The position numbers were made by a program, and so were the translations under genes. This document shows positions 1 to 7,235 of a stretch of 18,970 nucleotides of DNA, in pieces. The stretch lies in assembly GCA_030640695.1 (NCBI GenBank), contig DAOWIX010000005.1, positions 1 through 18,970 on the forward strand, in the 5' to 3' direction. Source of the DNA: Deltaproteobacteria bacterium (GTDB lineage Bacteria; Desulfobacterota; Anaeroferrophillalia; Anaeroferrophillales; Tharpellaceae). The notes beneath the pieces are model-generated. The model had not been told where the DNA came from. It was given only the letters and a program-made list of their open reading frames with translations, and did no database searches. Numbering within the stretch: position 1 is the stretch's first letter; each line of letters begins with the position of its first letter.

Positions 1-1686
1 AACACCAGAATCACAGCCCCTCATGATCCCGAGGTTTTTCAAACTATAATTGAGACTATAAAACGAGAACTCAGGCAAAAAGGACTCAGTCACGGCGTCC
101 ACAAAGCCAAAACCATAACTTCAGAAGTCAAACGTTACCTGACTGACTATCAACAGATTGAAGCCCGTAAAACCTTATACACCTTCCCGATTGCAAGCCC
201 GACCCCTCCCCAAAAAGGTGATGATGGCTCTCTGGAAGTATTGGTCGACCTTAAATTAAAACCGGGAAAAATCCGGGATGAGAAAACCGGCAAAATCGAC
301 TACCACGACCTCGGTTTCAGCGAAACCCTAATTCATGCTGGAGAACCTCTGGTTATCATTAACCATGCGACCCCCGGAATTGATGGCTGCGACATCTTCA
401 AAAAACCAATCAAAGCCAAGCCCGGCACTGAAGAGAAAATGCCCTCTTACGACCGTAAGAGCATCAGCCGCGAAGATGATACCGAGAACAACAAAACTGT
501 TTTAAAAGCCGCAATCACCGGTTTTCTCTACCAAGAGAGCGGCCGAGGCTACTTCATTGACAAAGATGTCCTGACCAAACAGGTTGATTTCTCTACCGGC
601 AACATCGAAGTTCAGGATTTCAGCGACATTGATACGGTAATCAAGGTATCCGGCAGTAATGATATTATGCGTGATTCGGTCAAACCGGGGTTCACTCTAA
701 AAGCCAGAGAGATTGTTATAGAAGGTAATGTCGGACGCGGAGCCACTATCGAAGGTGACAAAATTACGATCACCGGCATTGTCGACATGAAAGCCCGGGT
801 TATCGGCCGGCAAATTGAGATCGGTAAAGTCGTCGGCGCCCACATTGAAGGTTCAGAGATCAAAATAAATTCAGTTCTGCAAAATGCCACGGTTGTGGGC
901 CAAAATGTAAGAATCAATACCTGCATGTCCTCTGCCGTCAGCGGCGAAGAGGTCTTCATCAACCGGGAGCTACGTTCCGGCAATGTAACCGCCTCCCATT
1001 TTATCTTCTGCCAGCAGGCCAGCGGCACCACCCACTCAACTTTAACCATTGACCCCCTAGCCATCCCCAGTTTCAGGGAGAGGCTGGAAGAACAACAAAA
1101 ACAGGTTGAAATCTGCCAGCAGCTTTACAAAGAGCGCCAGAAGGAGTTCGAAAGGGAACAACTACTACACCACGGCCGACACCAATCCAACATCGACAAT
1201 GTCTACCGACAGATTGAAGAGCTTAAAAAAATAAAGTTGGCCGAAAAACAGAGAAAAGCTATCGAACAACTTCTCGCCCAGGGCCTGATCGATGATATCG
1301 GCAAACGACTCAACTTCACACTCCACCCTATAACCCGTAAGCATCTGGAAAACTTTGCCACAAGCCTCAACAAATTGCAAAAATCAGCAAAAGAGGTTGA
1401 AGAAGTTGAAAAAACTTACAAAGAAGCAGAGGGTGTTCAGCACGAAATGGAAGAGTTTCATACCCACGGTTTGATTTTGATCGCCGACGAGAGTTCCGGC
1501 GAGATGAAGATTTGCTATCGTGCAGAGTCACTCTCTCCAGTCGTCTTCAACCAGAACCTGCTCTTTAATTATGATGCCAAGAACAACAAGATAATTGCCC
1601 TGAAAAAATTTGGCGTCATCACCCACCAACGTCTCTTCACCAATTTAAGCCCCCGAGCTCTGGCCGTCGTCAACAAGTTCACCTAA
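1..1686 (+). CDS. FapA/DUF342 family protein, 5' end cut by the window edge
   Basis: The frame is open from base 1 to the TAA at 1684-1686 (561 codons visible), so the gene starts to the left of the window; the TTG at 241 is internal. The first ~80 residues are a charged alpha/beta segment. Then comes a glycine- and valine-rich part with repeated short beta strands (for example IEGNVGRGATIEGDKITITG), the beta-helix-like pattern of the FapA (flagellar assembly protein A, DUF342) family. Residues ~360-490 are rich in E, K and Q and should form a coiled coil; a short C-terminal beta segment follows. Family members are found near flagellar genes but also alone, and their biochemical role is poorly defined. 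The neighbours here are cell-wall genes (murJ, mltG), not flagellar ones, so a flagellar role should not be assumed. The family call is fairly sure; the function is open. Confidence 0.8.
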   Translation, partial: NTRITAPHDPEVFQTIIETIKRELRQKGLSHGVHKAKTITSEVKRYLTDYQQIEARKTLYTFPIASPTPPQKGDDGSLEVLVDLKLKPGKIRDEKTGKIDYHDLGFSETLIHAGEPLVIINHATPGIDGCDIFKKPIKAKPGTEEKMPSYDRKSISREDDTENNKTVLKAAITGFLYQESGRGYFIDKDVLTKQVDFSTGNIEVQDFSDIDTVIKVSGSNDIMRDSVKPGFTLKAREIVIEGNVGRGATIEGDKITITGIVDMKARVIGRQIEIGKVVGAHIEGSEIKINSVLQNATVVGQNVRINTCMSSAVSGEEVFINRELRSGNVTASHFIFCQQASGTTHSTLTIDPLAIPSFRERLEEQQKQVEICQQLYKERQKEFEREQLLHHGRHQSNIDNVYRQIEELKKIKLAEKQRKAIEQLLAQGLIDDIGKRLNFTLHPITRKHLENFATSLNKLQKSAKEVEEVEKTYKEAEGVQHEMEEFHTHGLILIADESSGEMKICYRAESLSPVVFNQNLLFNYDAKNNKIIALKKFGVITHQRLFTNLSPRALAVVNKFT

Positions 1687-1688
1687 AA

Positions 1689-1758
1689 AGGTTGTCCGAA
1701 AATGCCCTTTTCCTCCAACTCATCGTTATGCTAAAAAATTGAGATTTCAGGACAACCT
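1689..1758. repeat. 9-bp inverted repeat spanning the FapA-like/murJ gap
   Basis: AGGTTGTCC at 1689-1697 is exactly inverted as GGACAACCT at 1750-1758, with a 52-nt spacer. The left arm starts just after the FapA-like stop and the right arm ends 5 bp before the murJ start codon. There is no T-run, so it does not look like an ordinary intrinsic terminator. The same AGGTTGTCCG string recurs at 10101-10110, after another stop codon. Confidence 0.45.
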
Positions 1759-1763
1759 CTTCA

Positions 1764-3365
1764 ATGAGTTCAGCTCCGCAGAAAAATCCAGCCAGCAACC
1801 TGCTCCGCAATGCCGGCATTATTGGTGCAGCCACCTTATTAAGCCGCATCCTCGGTTTTGTCCGGGATATGGTTACAGCTAGCTATCTCGGCACCTCAAT
1901 CTATGCCGATGCTTTCTTTGTCGCTTTCCGAATCCCCAATCTTCTACGCCGACTCTTCGGTGAAGGTTCCCTGACGGCCGCCTTCATTCCAGTATTCTCA
2001 ACCTACCTGGCAGCCGACAAACGCCTTGAAGCCAAGGAGATTGCGCAAACCGCCATGACCTTGACGGCGATCTGCCTGACCATCGTCACAATCTTGGGAA
2101 TTATTTTTTCTCCCTTAATCATCTCTCTCATCGCTCCCGGCTTTGCCGAGACCCCGGAAAAATACGAGCTCGCCGTCTTCCTTAACCGGCTCATGTTTCC
2201 ATACATTCTGCTCATCAGTCTGGTTGCCCTGGCTATGGGGATCCTCAATGCCGACAACCACTTCCTCACTCCGGCGCTGGCTCCGGTCTTACTTAACCTC
2301 TGCATGATCGGCGCCGCCTTAGGCCTAAGCCAAGTGCTTGGCAATGCGGCTCTGGCCCTGGCTATCGGGGTCTTGGCCGGAGGTCTAGCCCAGCTCCTCC
2401 TCCAACTTCCGGTTCTCAAAAAACATGGCTTCCCGTGGCGGCTACGATTTAAATTTAGGCATCCGGCAATTAAACGGGTTATCGTACTTATGGGCCCTTC
2501 CCTTGTGGGACTGGCAATTACGCAAATTACGATTTTCGTCAACACCCTGTTGGCATCCTACCTGGTTGACGGCAGTATCTCATACCTCTATTTTGCCGAT
2601 CGCCTGATTCAATTCCCTTTGGGCATCTTTGCCGTCGCCCTAGGCACAGCCGTCTTGCCGGCATTAAGCCGTGCCGCAGCAGAAAAGAATTGGCACGAAT
2701 TTTCAGCTACCCTCTCTCTGGCTTTGCGCCTCCTCATGTTTATCACCATCCCGGCCATGGCCGGATTGATAATCTTAAGCAAACCTATTGTTTTTTTACT
2801 TTTTGAACGAGGTCATTTCGGCGCTCACTCAACCGCCATGGTCTCGCAAACCATTATCGCCTACGCCAGTGGTCTCTGGGCTTATGCTGCCTTAAGAATT
2901 ATTGTCCCGGCTTTCCACTCCCTGCAAGACACCAAAACCCCGGTCAAGGTCGGTGCCATAGCCCTTGTCTGTAACCTGATTTGTGCACTCGTCTTGATGC
3001 AGTTTCTGCAACACTTAGGCCTGGCTCTGGCCACAGCCATATCAAGCGCTGTCAACTGTCTACTTTTGTTTGTAATACTAAGGAGCCGACTGGGCCGAGA
3101 TATAAAAATAACCGGCTGCGGTCGGGCCTTCTGGCAGAGCCTGCTGGCGACTGCAGCCATGATGATAATCATCATCGCCCTCGACCGGCTACCAATGATG
3201 ACCTCTGGATACCAAAGCCACCTCCATGAAAGCCTTCGCCTTGCAACAAAAATTCTTTTTGGCCTGGCTTCCTATTTTATCTGCGCCCGACTCCTACGCA
3301 ATCCGGAGTTGACCCAGTTGCAAAGCTTGCTAACCAGACGCCGAGGGAAAAGCAGTGGGCGGTAA
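1764..3365 (+). CDS. murJ: Lipid II flippase MurJ (MviN)
   Basis: MurJ belongs to the MOP/MVF superfamily of inner-membrane transporters and moves the peptidoglycan precursor lipid II to the periplasmic side. The 533-residue length is typical. The N-terminus has the usual short polar lead, then TLLSRILGFVRDMVTASYLG and the FRIPNLLRRLFGEGSLTAAFIPVF signature with its conserved arginines. About 14 hydrophobic segments follow, including the ADRLIQFPLGIFAVALGTAVLP region. The C-terminus is a short basic tail. The ATG at 1764 is chosen because the family signature follows at the right distance, although no strong Shine-Dalgarno is visible; a stray AGGA lies ~12 bases upstream. mltG follows 51 bp downstream on the same strand, so the two may be co-transcribed for wall synthesis. 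Confidence 0.95.
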   Translation: MSSAPQKNPASNLLRNAGIIGAATLLSRILGFVRDMVTASYLGTSIYADAFFVAFRIPNLLRRLFGEGSLTAAFIPVFSTYLAADKRLEAKEIAQTAMTLTAICLTIVTILGIIFSPLIISLIAPGFAETPEKYELAVFLNRLMFPYILLISLVALAMGILNADNHFLTPALAPVLLNLCMIGAALGLSQVLGNAALALAIGVLAGGLAQLLLQLPVLKKHGFPWRLRFKFRHPAIKRVIVLMGPSLVGLAITQITIFVNTLLASYLVDGSISYLYFADRLIQFPLGIFAVALGTAVLPALSRAAAEKNWHEFSATLSLALRLLMFITIPAMAGLIILSKPIVFLLFERGHFGAHSTAMVSQTIIAYASGLWAYAALRIIVPAFHSLQDTKTPVKVGAIALVCNLICALVLMQFLQHLGLALATAISSAVNCLLLFVILRSRLGRDIKITGCGRAFWQSLLATAAMMIIIIALDRLPMMTSGYQSHLHESLRLATKILFGLASYFICARLLRNPELTQLQSLLTRRRGKSSGR

Positions 3366-3391
3366 AACCCTGAAAAACCTTGGCCACTAAC

Positions 3392-3410
3392 AACTGACAA
3401 CTGACGACTG
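3392..3410 (+). repeat. Short heptamer tandem repeat before mltG
   Basis: AACTGAC occurs twice in tandem (3392-3398 and 3399-3405), followed by a partial copy, GACTG, within the 51-bp murJ-mltG gap. It ends a few bases before the mltG start and takes the place where a Shine-Dalgarno would be expected. Confidence 0.5.
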
Positions 3411-3416
3411 AAAAAA

Positions 3417-4415
3417 ATGCGACGCAATCTAATCACCCTTATAATTTTTGCAAGTCTGGCAGCCAGCCTCACAACCCTGGTCGTCTTTGATCTCTATAAT
3501 TTTGCTCACCGAGCCGGTTCGCAACCCGCAAAGTTGATAGTTATAGAACCAGGTAGTTCACTTAAAAAAATTGCCTCTACCCTACAAAAACATAAACTGA
3601 TAAGTTCTAGCCAACGCTTCATAATATTAAACCGCATCCGACAAAGTTCAACTCAACTCAAAGCTGGTGAATACCGGATCCAAGCGGCAGCCAGCCCACT
3701 CCAAATTATTGAAACACTAAAACAGGGCCGTGTTTATCAACGCCAAGTCAGCATCCCTGAAGGCTTCACCCTAAATCAAATCGGGGCTCGACTACAAGCC
3801 GCCGGCATCTGCCCCAAAAATAAATTCAAACAATTTATATCATCACCGACCATTCTTAAAAGATGGCAAACACCAGGCCCAAACCTGGAAGGCTATCTCT
3901 TTCCTAGCACTTACAGCTATAGCCGACAGACATCATGCCAGCAAATCTTGGAACTAATGCTGAAAACTGGTCAAAAACAGTTCCAACAACTTGCAGTAAA
4001 TAGTTCCGACAACCCTTTAAACCAGCATCAAACTTTAACTTTAGCATCTCTCATCCAGAAAGAGGCGGGAAACAATGATGAGATGCCGATCATCTCCTCA
4101 GTTTTTCACAATCGCCTGCAACGCAAGATGCGCTTGGCCAGTGATCCCACGACCATCTATGCTCTAGGTGAAAAATTTGACGGTAACTTGAGACGCCGGG
4201 ATCTTCGCCACCCCTCGCCCTACAACACCTACCGCCATCGCGGCCTGCCGCCCGGCCCCATCTGCAGCCCCGGCAACGCCGCTATCAAAGCCGCTCTCAA
4301 CCCGGCCGCGACCGACTACCTCTACTTTGTTTCCCGCAACAACGGCCAACACCAGTTCTCTCGAACCCTCAAAGAGCATAATCAAGCCGTAAGAAAATAT
4401 CAGCTTAAACGTTGA
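3417..4415 (+). CDS. mltG: Endolytic murein transglycosylase MltG (YceG-like)
   Basis: MltG is an inner-membrane lytic transglycosylase that cuts nascent glycan strands and so helps set their length. The 332 residues begin with a basic MRRN and one transmembrane anchor (~residues 5-24), leaving the rest in the periplasm. A LysM-like part lies at ~40-110 (VIEPGSSLKKIASTL) and the YceG domain follows. It contains VSIPEGFTLNQIGARL, NLEGYLFPSTY, the catalytic glutamate in SLIQKEAG (~E216), SDPTTIYALG, and the terminal PSPYNTYRHRGLPPGPICSPG motif. All signature segments are present and the length is normal. The ATG at 3417 gives the correct signal anchor, but no ribosome binding site is visible. 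The preceding gene is murJ, consistent with an envelope cluster. Confidence 0.95.
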   Translation: MRRNLITLIIFASLAASLTTLVVFDLYNFAHRAGSQPAKLIVIEPGSSLKKIASTLQKHKLISSSQRFIILNRIRQSSTQLKAGEYRIQAAASPLQIIETLKQGRVYQRQVSIPEGFTLNQIGARLQAAGICPKNKFKQFISSPTILKRWQTPGPNLEGYLFPSTYSYSRQTSCQQILELMLKTGQKQFQQLAVNSSDNPLNQHQTLTLASLIQKEAGNNDEMPIISSVFHNRLQRKMRLASDPTTIYALGEKFDGNLRRRDLRHPSPYNTYRHRGLPPGPICSPGNAAIKAALNPAATDYLYFVSRNNGQHQFSRTLKEHNQAVRKYQLKR

Positions 4416-4432
4416 AGTTGGAAGCTAAACAG

Positions 4433-4460
4433 TTGACGGATGCACCACAAAGGTTATAAT
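4433..4460 (+). promoter_or_regulatory. Sigma-70-type promoter for galT
   Basis: A TTGACG -35 hexamer (4433-4438) is separated by 16 bp from a perfect TATAAT -10 (4455-4460). Transcription should start near 4467, giving a leader of about 45 nt before galT. It lies in the 97-bp mltG-galT gap, so galT-glgA is probably a separate transcription unit. Confidence 0.7.
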
Positions 4461-4512
4461 AGATAATGAACTATGAAAAAACACTAACTACCGAAATTGA
4501 GAAAGCATTGCC

Positions 4513-5514
4513 ATGTCTGAATTACGTAAAGATCCAATCGTCGACCGCTGGGTAATAATTTCCCGAGAACGAGGCAAAAGACCCTCTGAATTCAGCAGCC
4601 TTAAACAGGAGAAAAAAAGTGGCTTCTGCCCTTTTTGCCCCGGTAATGAAGATGTTGTCCCTCCTGAAATTCTGGCCTACCGGCAACCCGGCAGCCAGAG
4701 CAATGATTCCAACTGGCGCTTAAGAGTCGTACCTAACAAATTTCCGGCCCTGCACATTGAGGGCGACCTCGTTCGTCAAGGTGACGGAGTTTATGATATG
4801 ATGAACGGTATCGGGGCTCACGAGGTTGTCATCGAAAGCCCTGACCACCTGGCAACTTTGTCAACTATGCCGATTGAGGCCGTTGAAGATGTTTTGTGGG
4901 CCTATCGGGATCGAATTCGTGATCTCGCCGGCGATGAACGTTTCCGCTATATCCTGGTCTTTAAAAACCAGGGACAGGCGGCCGGGGCAACCGTCGAACA
5001 TTCCCACTCCCAGATTATCGCCCTGCCAATCGTCCCCAAACGAGCTAAAGAAGAAGTTGAAGGCGCAAAAAAATATTACGACTACAAAGAGCGTTGCGCC
5101 TTTTGCGACATTATCCAACAGGAGATCAATCAAGGTGTGAGGATGGTCAGTGAAAATCATGAGTTTATCGCCGTCTGCCCCTATGCCCCGCGTTTTCCCT
5201 TTGAAACCTGGATACTGCCCAAGCGCCATACTCACGACTACCAGACCAACAGTAAAAATATGATCGAAGGACTCGCCCTGATTCTCTCCGACACCTTAAA
5301 GAGGCTTAACCGAGTCCTTGACACCCCTCCCTATAATTTCATTCTGCACACTGCCCCGGTCAACTATCAAGACACCTCCAGCTACTATCACTGGCATATA
5401 GAAATTATTCCAAAACTTACCAGGGTTGCCGGTTTCGAGTGGGGGTCGGGCTTCTATATCAACCCGACCCCGCCAGAAGAGTCGGCTAAGTTCCTGCGCG
5501 AAGCGAAGATTTAA
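4513..5514 (+). CDS. galT: Galactose-1-phosphate uridylyltransferase family protein
   Basis: A HIT-superfamily nucleotidyltransferase of the GalT type, which exchanges UMP between UDP-glucose and galactose-1-phosphate (Leloir pathway). The 333 residues hold an N-terminal DPIVDRWVIISRERGKRP block, a zinc-type CPFC pair (C39, C42) and VVPNKFPAL. The active site is HSHSQ (residues 163-167), where the second histidine is the expected nucleophile. A second CAFC lies in the C-terminal half, followed by WILPKRHTHDYQ and a YHWHIEIIPKL zinc-site-like segment. The classical E. coli motif is HPHGQ; the HSHSQ form is one remembered from related bacterial members, so the true sugar or nucleotide substrate (galactose-1-P, or an ADP-linked hexose) is not fixed by sequence. 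glgA follows, which points to alpha-glucan or sugar-nucleotide metabolism. Confidence 0.88.
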   Translation: MSELRKDPIVDRWVIISRERGKRPSEFSSLKQEKKSGFCPFCPGNEDVVPPEILAYRQPGSQSNDSNWRLRVVPNKFPALHIEGDLVRQGDGVYDMMNGIGAHEVVIESPDHLATLSTMPIEAVEDVLWAYRDRIRDLAGDERFRYILVFKNQGQAAGATVEHSHSQIIALPIVPKRAKEEVEGAKKYYDYKERCAFCDIIQQEINQGVRMVSENHEFIAVCPYAPRFPFETWILPKRHTHDYQTNSKNMIEGLALILSDTLKRLNRVLDTPPYNFILHTAPVNYQDTSSYYHWHIEIIPKLTRVAGFEWGSGFYINPTPPEESAKFLREAKI

Positions 5515-5637
5515 TGGCGTCGCAAAAAGTTCGATCTACTGCGTCATAGTAATTTTTCAGGCACTCTACATACTGGGTGTATGGTCTCGCACCTGAAAAA
5601 TCACTACTCTTTGTATATCAAAATTTTTGCTTAGCCA
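5515..5637. repeat. 123-bp imperfect palindromic element between galT and glgA
   Basis: Two arms of 59 bp (5515-5573 and 5579-5637) are imperfect inverted copies around a 5-nt centre (TGGGT, 5574-5578). Perfectly paired blocks are TGGC/GCCA at the outer ends (5515-5518, 5634-5637), GCAAAAA/TTTTTGC (5522-5528, 5624-5630), ATTTTTCAGG/CCTGAAAAAT (5552-5561, 5592-5601) and CATAC/GTATG next to the loop. The element begins at the base after the galT stop and ends 9 bp before the glgA ATG, so it is essentially the whole intergenic region. It resembles a MITE or REP-like dispersed repeat. It could fold in the transcript and change galT-glgA coupling. Confidence 0.75.
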
Positions 5638-5646
5638 TGGCTTTTT

Positions 5647-7113
5647 ATGAGTACATCAAAAATGAATATTCTTTTTGCAGTTTCTGAAGCAACCCCTTTT
5701 GCCAAGACCGGCGGGTTGGCCGATGTTGCCGGAGCCCTGCCGACCGCATTAGCGGAAAGAGGGCATCAAGTTCACCTTTTCTTACCTCTCTACCGGGAGA
5801 TCAAGGAACAGGAGAAGGAACTTCACGAGATGGCGACAATCTCGGTTCCTATGGGAACAGAACAACTCTTCGGGAGCATCGTCAACCTCCCCTCCAAACA
5901 CCCGAATCTGAGTATTTCAATGGTGCGCCAGGACGACTTTTTCGACCGGCCGTTCCTCTACGGCCCGGCCGACAAAGAGTACCCTGACAACGGCATGCGC
6001 TTCATATTCTTTTGCCGGGCTGTCCTTGAGGCCGTCGCCGCCCTTGAGTTAAAGATAGACATCTATCATGCCCATGACTGGCAGACAGCCCTTATTCCAG
6101 TCTATCTCAAAACTCTCTACAAAGATCTTCCCCTCTATCAGGGAGGATCTCTTTTTACTATCCACAACCTCGGCTATCAAGGTATCCAGAGTAAAGAGCT
6201 GATGCCGCTTACAGGGCTGGACTGGGCCGAGTTCACCTTCGATCGTCTCGAATTTTTTGACCACCTCAATCTCCTCAAAGGAGGGTTGGTCTACGCCGAC
6301 GCCTTAAACACCGTCAGCCAGGCCTACAGCCGCGAGATCCTGCAAGCAGAGTTCGGTTTCGGACTGGAAACCGTATTACAGCAGCGCCGGGATGATCTTT
6401 ATGGAATCTTGAACGGAGTCGACTACCAAGAGTGGAATCCGGCCGATGACCCTTTCATCAGCAACCATTTCCGCCTCGGACGCATGGCGGGAAAAAAGAG
6501 CTGCAAAACAAAGCTGACTTCAGCTTTCAATCTGCCCCATAAAAACCAACAGCCACTGATCGGCATGGTCTCCCGCCTGGTGACCCAGAAAGGCTTTGAC
6601 CTGATCCTGCCACTCCTGAAAAGGGTCGCCGAGATCAAAGCCCAATTTATCTTTCTCGGCACCGGTGATCCTGAGATAGAGGATGCCCTGGCAAAGTTAG
6701 CCCGTCAACACCCGACTCAAATAGCTTTTATACGGGGCTACGACAACCGCCTGGCCCATCTGATCGAGGCGGGAGCCGATATCTTTCTAATGCCCTCTCA
6801 CTATGAACCCTGCGGCCTCAATCAGATGTACAGCCTGCGTTACGGCACCGCACCTTTAGTCCGGGCGGTCGGCGGCCTCGATGACAGCATCACCTCTTTC
6901 AACCCGAAAACCGGCCGCGGCAACGGCTTCAAGTTCAAGGAGTATACTCACACCGCACTGGAACAGACCCCCAAGGAAGCTTTACAACTTTACCACGAAC
7001 CCCAACTCTGGAGAAAACTACGCCAGAACGGCATGCGTAACGATTTCTCATGGACCCAAAGTGCAGCTAAATATGAAGAACTTTATACAAAAATAGAGAG
7101 TGATAGGTCTTAA
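5647..7113 (+). CDS. glgA: Glycogen synthase GlgA (ADP-glucose type, GT5)
   Basis: GlgA transfers glucose from ADP-glucose to the non-reducing end of alpha-1,4-glucan. The 488-residue length matches the family. The N-terminal GT5 domain starts MNILFAVSEATPFAKTGGLADV, with the ADP-glucose-binding KTGGL at residues 20-24, then the acceptor-side HAHDWQTAL and LFTIHNLGYQG. The C-terminal GT-B domain has LIGMVSRLVTQKGFDL and the donor-site block MPSHYEPCGLNQMYSLRYG, which includes the E-X7-E-type region. The start is uncertain between ATG 5647 and ATG 5662; neither has a clear Shine-Dalgarno because the palindromic element fills the upstream region. galT lies upstream; a hairpin terminator follows the stop. 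Confidence 0.95.
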   Translation: MSTSKMNILFAVSEATPFAKTGGLADVAGALPTALAERGHQVHLFLPLYREIKEQEKELHEMATISVPMGTEQLFGSIVNLPSKHPNLSISMVRQDDFFDRPFLYGPADKEYPDNGMRFIFFCRAVLEAVAALELKIDIYHAHDWQTALIPVYLKTLYKDLPLYQGGSLFTIHNLGYQGIQSKELMPLTGLDWAEFTFDRLEFFDHLNLLKGGLVYADALNTVSQAYSREILQAEFGFGLETVLQQRRDDLYGILNGVDYQEWNPADDPFISNHFRLGRMAGKKSCKTKLTSAFNLPHKNQQPLIGMVSRLVTQKGFDLILPLLKRVAEIKAQFIFLGTGDPEIEDALAKLARQHPTQIAFIRGYDNRLAHLIEAGADIFLMPSHYEPCGLNQMYSLRYGTAPLVRAVGGLDDSITSFNPKTGRGNGFKFKEYTHTALEQTPKEALQLYHEPQLWRKLRQNGMRNDFSWTQSAAKYEELYTKIESDRS

Positions 7114-7164
7114 GACCTAAACCAGCTAAAACAGAATCAGACAAGAAGCCAAAAAGATCTGAAC

Positions 7165-7204
7165 GGTCAAAGGGGTTATACTCTTATGACCCCTTTGACC
7201 TTTT
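7165..7204 (+). terminator. Intrinsic terminator after glgA
   Basis: A perfect 12-bp stem, GGTCAAAGGGGT (7165-7176) with ACCCCTTTGACC (7189-7200), has a 12-nt loop and is followed by TTTT (7201-7204). The T-run is short, but position and stem strength fit a Rho-independent terminator. It overlaps the TTG at 7203 that could otherwise be read as the start of the next gene. Confidence 0.7.
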
Positions 7205-7235
7205 GACTATCTCTTTAGCCACCGAGATAAAAAGA

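Noticed and set aside
2003..2545. Minus-strand frame of 180 codons inside murJ
   Set aside because: Shadow of murJ codon bias; arginine- and serine-rich translation, no recognisable domain.
7203..7235. TTG start that would extend the multi-GAF kinase by 11 residues
   Set aside because: It overlaps the glgA terminator and has no ribosome binding site; ATG 7236 has GAG at a suitable distance.
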